Below are positions 18,119-28,555 of a stretch of DNA of 64,000 nt, in pieces. Made by a program: the position numbers and the translations under genes. Below the pieces are notes generated by a model that did not search any database, had not been told where the DNA came from, and saw only the letters and a program-made list of their open reading frames with translations. Origin of the DNA: Frankia sp. RB7 (lineage in GTDB: Bacteria > Pseudomonadota > Alphaproteobacteria > Rhizobiales > Xanthobacteraceae); NCBI GenBank assembly GCA_030403585.1, contig JAUEPE010000001.1:186001-250000 (forward strand), given 5' to 3'. Each line of letters begins with the position of its first letter. Positions within the stretch are counted from its first letter, which is position 1.

Positions 18119-19012
18119 ATGCCTATGGATCTTCATCGTCTTCGCTATTTCGTTGCCGTGGCCGAGGCGCGCAGCGTCGGCAAGGCTGCCGAGCGGCTGC
18201 GGATGGCGCAGCCGCCGCTCTCGGTCCAGATCCGCAAGCTCGAGGCCGAAGTCGGCGCGCCGCTGTTCCACCGCGGGACGCGCGGCATGGACCTGACGGA
18301 AGCGGGCCAGGCCCTGCTGGTGCGTGCCGGTGAGGCGCTGGCGCTTGCGGCCGACGGCATCGAGGCCGCACGTGCGGTCGCAGCCGGTCGCCGCGGGCGT
18401 ATCTCGGTCGGCTACATGTTCGTGCTGGCGAACGCCGTGCTGCCGCGGCTGATCCCCGAACTGCGGCGATCCATTCCCGGCGTCGATCTCGATTTCGTCG
18501 ACCTCAGCGCATCGACGCGCGAGGCACGGCTGCTCGACCGCGGCGTCACGGTCGCGTTGTGCATGCCGGCGATCCACCACCCTGAAATCCAGGTGGCGCG
18601 GATCGGCGCGCAGCGCTTCATGCTGGCGATGCCGAACCGCTCGCCGCTCGCGCGGATCGGCGCTGTGCCGATGGCGCGGCTGCAGGGCCGTCCGCTGGTC
18701 GCGTTGCCGCCGCCGGAGCGGGACCCCGCCTCTTCCGCGGTCGCAGCCCTGCTGCGGCGGCATCAGATCGTGATGCCGATCGCGAGCCGGGTGGAGACGG
18801 CGCATTCGGCGATGAGCCTCGTGCTCGCCGGCGAAGGTTTTGCAATCCTGCCTGCCTGCGCCAAGCTCGGCGCGCCGCGCGGCATCGTGTTCCGGCCGCT
18901 GCGCGACGCTGCCGATTCCATCGACATCGCCGTGTGCTGGCGGCGGGATTCGCAGAGCCCGTTGATCCCCAAATTTCTGAAATGTGCCGAGAAGGTCGTC
19001 GCGCGGCTGTGA
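18119..19012 (+). CDS. LysR-family transcriptional regulator
   Basis: A 297-residue LysR regulator beginning MPMDLHRLRYFVAVAEARSV. The helix-turn-helix is GKAAERLRMAQPPLSVQIRKLEAEVG, followed by LFHRGTRGMDLTEAG and an effector domain. An ATG at 18125 is an equally possible start. It is divergent from the amidase and peptide transporter operon across about 118 bases, so it is the likely regulator of that operon. Confidence 0.92.
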   Translation: MPMDLHRLRYFVAVAEARSVGKAAERLRMAQPPLSVQIRKLEAEVGAPLFHRGTRGMDLTEAGQALLVRAGEALALAADGIEAARAVAAGRRGRISVGYMFVLANAVLPRLIPELRRSIPGVDLDFVDLSASTREARLLDRGVTVALCMPAIHHPEIQVARIGAQRFMLAMPNRSPLARIGAVPMARLQGRPLVALPPPERDPASSAVAALLRRHQIVMPIASRVETAHSAMSLVLAGEGFAILPACAKLGAPRGIVFRPLRDAADSIDIAVCWRRDSQSPLIPKFLKCAEKVVARL

Positions 19013-19018
19013 TGCGGC

Positions 19019-19954
19019 CTACCAGCTCCAGCTGATCTCGTGGCTCCAGGGCGGATCGGCGCCCGGGCGGGTGCAGGTCAGGCCGGCGCAGTTGGCGGCA
19101 AAGGACAGCGCGCGGCGGAGCTCGTCTGCGCCGATGTCCTTCAATTGTTGCCGGGCAAGGCGTCCCTGCTCATGCAGGGCGAACAGCAACGCGGCCTGAA
19201 AGCTGTCGCCGGCGCCGATGGTATCGGCGACCGCGACCTTGGGCGCCTCGACCTCGATCTGCCCTGCTTTCGCATGCCAGGCGACGGCGCCATTATTGCC
19301 GCGAGTAATGACGACAAGGCTCGGCCCCTGCCCCAGCAGCGCGCTCGCGCGTTGCTGATAAGGCTCCTCGCCGAAGAGATAGGCGAAGTCGACGTCCGAC
19401 ATCTTGACGAGATCGGCGCTCGCGGCGAACTCGACCATGCGTGCGAGATAGGCCGGCTTGTCCTTGACCAGATTGGGCCGGCAGTTCGGATCGAAGGAGA
19501 TTGTCGATGAGGTCCGCGCATCTGTGATCAGGGCCTTGGTCTCGGCAGCGCCCTGGTCGTTGACCAGCGTGGTCGAGCCGACGTGGACGGCTTCGACCGT
19601 ATCGAACGGGATGGTGACGCGCCGAAACGTCCAATTCCGCGTCGCGGTCTCGGCGTCGTAGAAAGCGTAATGCGACTCGCCGGCGACGATGCGGACGAAG
19701 GCAAGCGTGGTCTGGTGATCGCTGCGGGTGGCGAGACCAAGCTCGACGTTCGACGCCGCGGCGTGATCCGCGATCATGCGTCCGAATAGATCGGTCGAGA
19801 TGCCGCCGACAAAGCCAGTTGGCGCGCCGAGCCGCGCGATGCCGATCGCGACGTTGAGACAGGAGCCGCCGACCGCCGGCATCACCGCTTCGCGGCCGTC
19901 GGCGTTTTTGGTCGGCACGAAATCGATCAGCGCATCGCCGCAGGAAATCAGCAT
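19019..19954 (-). CDS. PfkB-family sugar kinase (fructokinase-like)
   Basis: A 311-residue ribokinase-fold kinase. The N-terminal PfkB pattern is GGSCLNVAIGIARLG and the C-terminal signature DTIGAGDSFQAALLFAL contains the catalytic Asp. Length and the LISCGDALIDFVP start are typical of fructokinases. The ATG at 19954 is preferred to a TTG at 19963 that overlaps the upstream stop. It is the last gene of the polyol operon, where it would phosphorylate the ketohexose made by the SDR dehydrogenase. Confidence 0.88.
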   Translation of the reverse strand: MLISCGDALIDFVPTKNADGREAVMPAVGGSCLNVAIGIARLGAPTGFVGGISTDLFGRMIADHAAASNVELGLATRSDHQTTLAFVRIVAGESHYAFYDAETATRNWTFRRVTIPFDTVEAVHVGSTTLVNDQGAAETKALITDARTSSTISFDPNCRPNLVKDKPAYLARMVEFAASADLVKMSDVDFAYLFGEEPYQQRASALLGQGPSLVVITRGNNGAVAWHAKAGQIEVEAPKVAVADTIGAGDSFQAALLFALHEQGRLARQQLKDIGADELRRALSFAANCAGLTCTRPGADPPWSHEISWSW

Positions 19955-19959
19955 CTCGT

Positions 19960-21606
19960 TCAACCTTTGGCGAGGTCGTGCATTGCGGCCCGGCTGCCGC
20001 GATCGACTTCGCGGAGCAGCTTATACACATCCCGCTTACGGGTGTGAAACGCTGCCATGTCGGGCGCTGTCGGCTCGCTCTTGCGTCCGAGCGCCGACAT
20101 TTTTGCCATAGTCTCGCCGATCGAGACATAGGCGCCGCCGGCGACCGCACCCAGCATCGCCGCCCCCAGCAGCACCGGCTCCCTGGTTTGCGGCAGCGCG
20201 ACCGTGAGCCCGGTGGTATCGGCCATGATCTGCCGCACCAGCGGACTGCGACTGGCGCCGCCGCCCATGATCATGATGCCAGCATGGACGCCGTGCGCAT
20301 CAAAGGCCTCGATCACCTCGGCGAGCCCGTAGGCCAGCCCGCAGAGACCTGCAACGAACAGCCGCTCCATCGAGCTGACATCGGTGTCGAGATCTAGGCC
20401 CGCGATCACCGCGCGCGCGTCGGGGTCGGCATAAGGCGAGCGGTTGCCGATGAATTCAGGGAGCACATGAACGTCGCGCGCCAGCAGCGCAGCGCGGCTG
20501 GCATCGCCTGCGCGCGCAATGATGCGTCGCTCGAGGAACTCGATGAGGTCGACGCCCTCGCTGCGTGCCGCGGCGCTCGCTTCAGCATGCCCCGGATGCG
20601 ATTTGAGCAGATGATCGATCGCCGCGCCCGCGGCCGACTGGCCGCCCTCGTTGAGCCAGAAGTCCGGCACCATGCCGGAATAATAGGGACCCCAGACGCC
20701 GGGCACAAAGCACGGCTCTTTCGTCGTCGCCATGATGCAGGCCGACGTTCCCATGATGTAGGCCAGGCGATCGCTGACATCCATCGTTCCGCCCGATCCG
20801 TCACGCCCGCCGATCGCGCCGATGCCGCCGGCATGCGCGTCGATCAAGGAGGCGCCGACCGGCGTGCCCGCGGACAGGCCGAGATCGGCGGCGGCAACGC
20901 GCGTCAGACCGGCGCCGAGCCGCGTGCCGGGGGCGACGATCTCGGTACCGATGCGGGCGTATTTCTCGCTGACGAAATCGGACAGGCCGATACGCTGAAA
21001 GAACGGCGCACTCCAGCCGCCGCCGTCATGCGCGAGGTAGTTCCATTTGCAAGTGACGGTGCAGGTCGAGCGCTGCAGCGAACCGGTCGCGCGCCAGGTC
21101 AGATAGTCCGCCAGATCGAAGAAATGCCCGGCGGCATTGAAACTCGTGCGCAGATGCCGCTTCAGCCACAATAGTTTTGGCATCTCCATCTCGGGCGAGA
21201 TCGAGCCGCCGACATAGCGCAGCACCGAATCCCCGGTCTCGTTGATCAGCCGCGCCTCGGCAATGGCGCGATGATCCATCCAGACGATGACGTTGCGCTG
21301 CTTGTCGCCGGAGGCGCTCACCGTGACCGGCTCACCCTGGCGGTCGAGCACCACCAGGGAACAAGTCGCGTCGAAACCGATGCCGCCGACGCTATCGGGT
21401 GCGATGGCCGCTTCCGCCATCGCCGCCCGCACCGATTTGACGCAGGCCTCCCAGATGTCCTGGGACGACTGCTCGACGATGTCGCCGGCCTCGTGCCAGA
21501 TCCGGATCGGATGCTTGGCGGTCGCAAGCAACGTTCCCGCCTCGTCAAACACCCCTGCTCGCGTGCTCGTGGTCCCCACGTCGACGCCGATATACGCTCG
21601 CGGCAT
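19960..21606 (-). CDS. FGGY-family pentulose kinase (D-ribulokinase-like)
   Basis: A 548-residue carbohydrate kinase of the FGGY family. It has the phosphate-binding start GVDVGTTSTRAGVFDEAG, the central QRNVIVWMDHRAIAEA region and the C-terminal signature MIMGGGASRSPLVRQIM. The long form and MDHRA segment resemble eukaryote-type FGGY/ribulokinases more than xylulokinase. It lies directly behind the SDR dehydrogenase and overlaps the next kinase region, so it likely phosphorylates a pentulose released by pentitol oxidation. The exact sugar is not determined. Confidence 0.87.
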   Translation of the reverse strand: MPRAYIGVDVGTTSTRAGVFDEAGTLLATAKHPIRIWHEAGDIVEQSSQDIWEACVKSVRAAMAEAAIAPDSVGGIGFDATCSLVVLDRQGEPVTVSASGDKQRNVIVWMDHRAIAEARLINETGDSVLRYVGGSISPEMEMPKLLWLKRHLRTSFNAAGHFFDLADYLTWRATGSLQRSTCTVTCKWNYLAHDGGGWSAPFFQRIGLSDFVSEKYARIGTEIVAPGTRLGAGLTRVAAADLGLSAGTPVGASLIDAHAGGIGAIGGRDGSGGTMDVSDRLAYIMGTSACIMATTKEPCFVPGVWGPYYSGMVPDFWLNEGGQSAAGAAIDHLLKSHPGHAEASAAARSEGVDLIEFLERRIIARAGDASRAALLARDVHVLPEFIGNRSPYADPDARAVIAGLDLDTDVSSMERLFVAGLCGLAYGLAEVIEAFDAHGVHAGIMIMGGGASRSPLVRQIMADTTGLTVALPQTREPVLLGAAMLGAVAGGAYVSIGETMAKMSALGRKSEPTAPDMAAFHTRKRDVYKLLREVDRGSRAAMHDLAKG

Positions 21607-21644
21607 TGTCGCTCCCGGAAGCTCTCGTCAATTTTGACGCAAGC

Positions 21645-22418
21645 CTACCAGCAAGTGTAGCCGCCATCCACCAGCACGATGCTGCCGGTCATCAGGCTCG
21701 CGGCCTCTGAGGCGAGGAACAGGACGACCGAGGCGATCTCCTCGACCTGCCCCATTCGCCCCATCGGGGTTCCACCGATCCAGGCGTCATACATTCTCGG
21801 GGTACTTTTCACGAAGGCGTTGAGCGGGGTGTCGATATAGGTCGGAGCCACCGCGTTGACGCGGATGCCGCGCGCGCCCCATTCGGCGGCGAGCGACTTG
21901 GTTAGATGGTGCACACCGGCCTTGGAGGCGTTGTAGAAGCACTGTTCCTGCGGCTTGTTGACGACAAAGCCGGACATCGAGCCGACATTGACGATGGCGC
22001 CGCTCTTGGCCTTCAGCATGTGCTTGCCGAACTCGCGGCAGCACCAGAAGGTGCCGTTCAGATTGACGTCGATGACGTTGAGCCAGTGCTCGTCGGTCAC
22101 GGTCTCGGCCGGGGTTTCGCTGCGCGCAATGCCGGCATTGTTGACGAGGATGTCGACCTTGCCGTGACGGGCGACGAGGTCATTGGCGACCTCCGCCACG
22201 CGCTTGGTGTCGGTGACGTCCATGATCGCTGTCTCGATGTCGAATCCCTTAGCCTTCAGGCTGGCCTTGGCGTCGCCGGCGACCTTGCTGTCGCGGTCAC
22301 CGATGATGACTTTGGCGCCGGCCTCGGCCAGCGCCTCCGCGCAGGCAAGCCCAATGCCCTGCCCGCCGCCGGTGATGAACGCGGTCTTGCCGCTCAGCTT
22401 GAATTTTTCCAGGTACAT
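21645..22418 (-). CDS. SDR-family polyol dehydrogenase
   Basis: A 257-residue classical short-chain dehydrogenase. The cofactor motif TGGGQGIG is followed by D at the end of strand 2 (IGDRD), which favours NAD. NNAG and the catalytic YNASK are present, and the C-terminus is typical (GSIVLVDGGYTCW). The ATG at 22418 gives the canonical MYLEKFKLSGKTAFITGG start. Located between a polyol-type ABC transporter and two sugar kinases, it probably oxidises a hexitol or pentitol to the ketose. Confidence 0.9.
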   Translation of the reverse strand: MYLEKFKLSGKTAFITGGGQGIGLACAEALAEAGAKVIIGDRDSKVAGDAKASLKAKGFDIETAIMDVTDTKRVAEVANDLVARHGKVDILVNNAGIARSETPAETVTDEHWLNVIDVNLNGTFWCCREFGKHMLKAKSGAIVNVGSMSGFVVNKPQEQCFYNASKAGVHHLTKSLAAEWGARGIRVNAVAPTYIDTPLNAFVKSTPRMYDAWIGGTPMGRMGQVEEIASVVLFLASEAASLMTGSIVLVDGGYTCW

Positions 22419-22449
22419 GGTCGTCTTTCCGTTGTCTTGCCGTTTCTTG

Positions 22450-23457
<1,008 letters not shown>

Positions 23458-23472
23458 GATCCGGCAGCCCCT

Positions 23473-24303
23473 TTACTTTACCGCGCCGAAGGTGAGCCCG
23501 CGTACGAGCTGCTTCTGGCTGAACCAACCGAGGATGATGATGGGGGCGATCGCCAGCGTGGAAGCCGCCGACAGCTTGGCCCAGAACAATCCTTCCGGAC
23601 TTGAATAGGACGCGATGAATACGGTGAGCGGCGCGGCGTTCGAAGTGGACAGATTGAGCGTCCAGAATGCCTCGTTCCAGGCCAGGATCAGATTGAGCAG
23701 CATGGTCGACGCCAGCCCCGGGATCGCCATCGGTGTCAGGACATAGATGAGTTCGCGACCGATGGTGGCGCCGTCCATGCGCGCAGCTTCGAGGATGTCG
23801 CGCGGGATCTCCTTGAAATAGGTGAAGAGCATCCAGATCACGATCGGCAGATTGCCGAGGCAGAGGATGAAGATCAGTCCGGCGCGGGAATCGAGCAGGC
23901 CGAAAGTCTTGAAGATCAGATAGATCGGCACCAGCACGCCGACCGGCGGCATCATCTTGGTCGAGAGCATCCAAAGCAGGATGTCCTTGGTGCGCTTGGT
24001 CGGCGAGAACGCCATCGACCACGCTGCGGGGATCGCGATCAGGACCGCAATCAGCGTCGAGCCGCCTGCGATGATGATCGAGTTCAGTGCGTGGTGAAAA
24101 TAGTCGCTGCGCTCCTGCACTGTCGCGTAATTTTCGGTGGTCCAGTGGAAGAACAGGAAGGACGGCGGAATGGCAAAGGCCTCGAGCTCGGTCTTGAAGC
24201 TCGCCAGCACCATCCACAGGATCGGGAAGAAGATCAGGAAGCCGAAGAACCACGCCCCGATCGTCGATATCACCACCCGCCGCGTCGTTGATTTGCGCGC
24301 CAT
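23473..24303 (-). CDS. Sugar/polyol ABC transporter permease (MalG/SmoG type)
   Basis: A 276-residue permease starting MARKSTTRRVVISTIGAW with six predicted helices. The EAA loop is EIPRDILEAARMDGATIGRELIYVLTPMAIPG. The ATG at 24303 is four bases from the stop of the upstream permease gene. It ends with the MalG-like tail QKQLVRGLTFGAVK. Confidence 0.94.
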   Translation of the reverse strand: MARKSTTRRVVISTIGAWFFGFLIFFPILWMVLASFKTELEAFAIPPSFLFFHWTTENYATVQERSDYFHHALNSIIIAGGSTLIAVLIAIPAAWSMAFSPTKRTKDILLWMLSTKMMPPVGVLVPIYLIFKTFGLLDSRAGLIFILCLGNLPIVIWMLFTYFKEIPRDILEAARMDGATIGRELIYVLTPMAIPGLASTMLLNLILAWNEAFWTLNLSTSNAAPLTVFIASYSSPEGLFWAKLSAASTLAIAPIIILGWFSQKQLVRGLTFGAVK

Positions 24304-24307
24304 GATT

Positions 24308-25180
24308 TCAGGTTTCCAGGTTGCGGCCGACGATGCGGACGAGGAAGAAGGCGACCACGTTGGCGATGACCACGGCCACGAGGCCGCCCGCCGAGGCGCT
24401 GCCGACATCGAACTGGATCAGCGCCTGCGAATAGATCAGGAAGGCGATGTTGGTGGTTTGCAGGCCCGGCCCGCCGCCGGTGGTGACGAAGATTTCCGCG
24501 AAAACCGTCAACAGGAAGATGGTCTCGATCAGGATCACCACGGTGATCGGACGCGCGAGGTGCGGCAGCGTGATGTAGATGAAGGTCGAGACGGCGCTCG
24601 CGCCATCCATCTCGGCCGCCTCCTTCTGCTCCTCGTCGAGCGATTGCAGCGCGGTGAGCAGGATCAGCGTCGCGAACGGCAGCCATTGCCAAGCCACGAT
24701 CAGGATCACGGCGAACAGCGGCGCGTCCGTGAACCAGTCGATCGGCGTCAGCCCGAACACCTTGGCGAGCCACGCGAACAGGCCAGACACCGGGTGCATC
24801 AGCAAATTCTTCCAGACCAGCGCGCTCACCGTCGGCATCACGAAGAACGGCGCAATCACCATCAGCCGCACGATATTGCGGCCGATCACCGGCTGATCCA
24901 TCAGCAGCGCCAGGGGAATGCCGAGCAGAATCGTCAACGCCAGCACCGAGCCAACCAGCACCAGCGTGTTCTGGAGCGAGGCGAGGAAAGCGGGATCAGA
25001 GAGGAAGTAGCGGAAGTTTTCCAGTCCGACAAACGATTCCGAGCCGGGGTCGAGCAGGCTGTAATGCAGCGTCGAGAAATAGAGCGTCAGCGCCAGCGGG
25101 ACGATCATCCAGATGAAGAGCAGCCCGACGGCCGGGGCCAGGAGCGACCGCGCAAGGAGTTGCGTTTGCCGGGTTGCCAT
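24308..25180 (-). CDS. Sugar/polyol ABC transporter permease (MalF/SmoF type)
   Basis: A 290-residue permease starting MATRQTQLLARSLLAPAVG. The EAA loop is LDEEQKEAAEMDGASAVSTFIYITLPHLARP. The ATG at 25180 has GGAGAC upstream; a start at 25216 would add an atypical stretch. It pairs with the downstream MalG-type permease. Confidence 0.93.
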   Translation of the reverse strand: MATRQTQLLARSLLAPAVGLLFIWMIVPLALTLYFSTLHYSLLDPGSESFVGLENFRYFLSDPAFLASLQNTLVLVGSVLALTILLGIPLALLMDQPVIGRNIVRLMVIAPFFVMPTVSALVWKNLLMHPVSGLFAWLAKVFGLTPIDWFTDAPLFAVILIVAWQWLPFATLILLTALQSLDEEQKEAAEMDGASAVSTFIYITLPHLARPITVVILIETIFLLTVFAEIFVTTGGGPGLQTTNIAFLIYSQALIQFDVGSASAGGLVAVVIANVVAFFLVRIVGRNLET

Positions 25181-25269
25181 CTTTGGCGTCTCCGCTGGGA
25201 GGAAGAAGGCGGCCATCCATCGAGCAAAGAGTGGATGGCCGCAAGTTTGAGCTCAGGGAGAGCTCGGGT

Positions 25270-26580
<1,311 letters not shown>

Positions 26581-26603
26581 GGTGACCTCCCTAGCCCGCG
26601 CTT

Positions 26604-26633
26604 TTGAGCATATGCCCACGCGTTGAGCGTATG
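26604..26633. promoter_or_regulatory. Putative SorC-type operators
   Basis: TTGAGCATATG (26604-26614) and TTGAGCGTATG (26623-26633) repeat with a 19-bp period, 24-53 bases before the binding-protein GTG. The 12-bp blocks GAGCATATGCCC and GAGCGTATGTTC are imperfect dyads around CATATG. A related block, GATCATATACCC (28527-28538), lies upstream of the HAD and SorC genes. Binding by the SorC regulator is inferred. Confidence 0.4.
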
Positions 26634-26746
26634 TTCGGTCGAGGTGCGGCGGTTGTCAAGCAGGCGCGCAGCCGTTCCCGCAACTTATGAGTGCTGCGGT
26701 GCGGGAGAGACCCGAGGTGGATTGAAACAAATTGCGCTGGTTCTTC

Positions 26747-26800
26747 ACCTCTCCCGCTTGCTTGCGGGAGAGGTCGTATCGCATCGAAAGATGCGATACG
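26747..26800. repeat. Two adjoining perfect hairpins (extragenic palindromic repeat)
   Basis: ACCTCTCCCGC (26747-26757) pairs with GCGGGAGAGGT (26764-26774). Immediately adjacent, CGTATCGCATC (26775-26785) pairs with GATGCGATACG (26790-26800) around a GAAA loop. Both stems are 11 bp and perfect. The first is related to the palindromes at 11033 and 32774. It follows the SorC gene stop and could end that transcript. Confidence 0.75.
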
Positions 26801-26896
26801 GGTGAGGGCTTTCTCCTCTCGGGGGGCGTCGCGAGCGAAGACTCCCTCTCCCGCAAGCAAGCCGGAGAGGAAGCCGAGTCCCGCTGCCGCGCTAGC

Positions 26897-27847
26897 TCAG
26901 CGCTCCAGGATCGCCCGTGCCGTCGCCTCGTCGGTGATCAGGCCGTTGATCAGTCCCCCGTTCAGCGCAGCCGAGATCGCCGGCACCTTGGCCGCACCGA
27001 CAGCGGCGCCAATGGTCGTGGTCTTGGCCGGGACCTCGGGCGGAATGCTGGTGAGGCGCTTGTTGGTGCCGGCCTTGAGCAGGCGGCCCTTGGAATCATA
27101 GGCCCAGCCGGTGATCTCGCCGATGGCGCCCTGCCGCATCATCTCGAACAACTCGTCGCGCGTGACGAAGCCGTCGACATGGACCTGCGCCTTCTGGTCC
27201 ATCTGGCCGATGCCGACGAGGCGCAAGTCCGCCTTGGCAGCCACCGCCTTGACCTTCGCAATCGGCTCGATGCGGACCATCTTGTTGCGCTCGTCCTCCG
27301 ACGACATCAGGAACGGCAGCGGCATCGGGTAATGCCGCGCGCCGGTGCGGTCGGCGAGCCGGCCGACGGTGTCGTAGAAGCTCGCCGAACCGTCGGCGGA
27401 GATGTTGCCGACCAGCGAGACGATCTGGTGATTGGGCCGGTCGATCGGCGTGACGCGCTCGACCGCGGCGCGCACCGCCCGCCCCGTCCCGAGCGCGACG
27501 ATCACAGGCGTCTCCGAGCGCAGCGTCGCGTCGAGCAGATTGGCGCAGCGCTCGGCGATGCCGGCGGTGGCCTGCGGCGCCGCAGGATCGGCCGGTACCA
27601 CCTCGCAATGGCTGAGGTCAAACCGCTCCTTCAGGCGCGCGGCCAATTCCATGCAGGCGGCAATCGGATGTTCGAGCCGGAACGTGATCAGCCGCTCGGC
27701 CAAGCACAGAGACACCAGCCGCTGCGCCGAGGCGCGCGACACCTGCAGCATCTTTGCGATCTCGTCCTGGGTGTGGCCGGCAATGAAATAGAGCCAGCCG
27801 GCACGCGCGGCGTCGTCGAGCCTGGATTTTTCGTTCTCGACGGCCAT
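26897..27847 (-). CDS. SorC/DeoR-type sugar-binding transcriptional regulator
   Basis: A 316-residue regulator with an N-terminal helix-turn-helix (AGHTQDEIAKMLQVSRASAQRLV). The C-terminal sugar-binding domain includes VIVALGTGRAVRAAVERV and IGAAVGAAKVPAISAALNGGLINGLITDE, typical of the SorC family. It lies between the HAD gene and the transporter and probably senses a phosphorylated polyol or sugar to control this locus. Confidence 0.92.
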   Translation of the reverse strand: MAVENEKSRLDDAARAGWLYFIAGHTQDEIAKMLQVSRASAQRLVSLCLAERLITFRLEHPIAACMELAARLKERFDLSHCEVVPADPAAPQATAGIAERCANLLDATLRSETPVIVALGTGRAVRAAVERVTPIDRPNHQIVSLVGNISADGSASFYDTVGRLADRTGARHYPMPLPFLMSSEDERNKMVRIEPIAKVKAVAAKADLRLVGIGQMDQKAQVHVDGFVTRDELFEMMRQGAIGEITGWAYDSKGRLLKAGTNKRLTSIPPEVPAKTTTIGAAVGAAKVPAISAALNGGLINGLITDEATARAILER

Positions 27848-27853
27848 GCGGCC

Positions 27854-28516
27854 TCACGCCTCCCAGAAATCGCTCATGTGCGCGAAGACCCGATCGGCCC
27901 CGGCGGCAGACAATATAGCGCGGCCATCGCGCGCGCGATAATGGCCCCCACCGACAAATCCCCAGACCATCATACCGGCCGCCTTTGCGGCCTGCACGCC
28001 GCTGACACTGTCCTCGATCACCAGTGTGTGCGAAGGACTGGCCTGCATTTTCCCGGCAGCGTGAAGAAAGAGATCCGGCGCCGGCTTGCCGTGGCTGACC
28101 ATCTGCGCGGTGTAGAGCCGGTCGCCGAAATGCGTCGCGAGGCCGGTGACATCAAGCGATAACGAGACGCGGTCGAGGTCGCTCGACGATGCCACACAGC
28201 GCGGCGTCTCCAATTCGGACAGCACCGCGCCGACGCCGGGGATCGGCTGGAGCGCCCCCGCAAAGGTCTCGAGCACGCGGGCCTTCAGGCGCGGAAAAAA
28301 GTCGTCAGGCAAGGTGTGCCCGAGATCGCGATAGTGCTGCTCGATCGCCTTGGTGCTGCGCCCGAGGAAGAGTTCGAGCGCCTGTTCCACCTTCAGCTGA
28401 AGGCCGAACTCCGCCAGAACCTCGGACAGGCAGCGGCAGCTCAACAGTTCGCTGTCGACGAGCACCCCGTCGCAATCGAAGATGATCAGATCGGGTTTTG
28501 GCCGGCTCCGGTCCAT
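27854..28516 (-). CDS. HAD-superfamily phosphatase/phosphoglucomutase-like hydrolase
   Basis: A 220-residue HAD hydrolase, subfamily IA. It has motif I FDCDGVLVDSE, motif II near VASSSDLDRV, a Lys in SHGKPAPDLFL and motif III VIEDSVSGVQAAKAAGM. It precedes the SorC gene by six bases and is probably co-transcribed. In polyol loci such enzymes are thought to dephosphorylate sugar phosphates; the substrate here is unknown. Confidence 0.9.
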   Translation of the reverse strand: MDRSRPKPDLIIFDCDGVLVDSELLSCRCLSEVLAEFGLQLKVEQALELFLGRSTKAIEQHYRDLGHTLPDDFFPRLKARVLETFAGALQPIPGVGAVLSELETPRCVASSSDLDRVSLSLDVTGLATHFGDRLYTAQMVSHGKPAPDLFLHAAGKMQASPSHTLVIEDSVSGVQAAKAAGMMVWGFVGGGHYRARDGRAILSAAGADRVFAHMSDFWEA

Positions 28517-28555
28517 CCGGACATTCGATCATATACCCAATTGATGAGCAATAGC

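Larger units (their letters stand above)
26581..26896. other. Regulatory and repeat-bearing intergenic region upstream of the polyol transporter
   Basis: No gene is seen here. The part near the transporter holds two direct TTGAGC-R-TATG elements (26604-26614 and 26623-26633). The middle holds two back-to-back perfect hairpins (26747-26800). A third CTCTCCCGC-rich stretch lies near 26852-26880. Confidence 0.6.

Noticed and set aside
26747..26880. Repeated CTCTCCCGC stretches as a possible CRISPR array
   Set aside because: The units are self-palindromic, differ in spacing and occur singly elsewhere. There are no regular spacers and no cas genes.
28541..28554. TTGAT-GAGC-AATAG as a third FixK-type box
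   Set aside because: Only the left half matches and it lies between a gene start and a gene end on the same strand with no suitable downstream gene.
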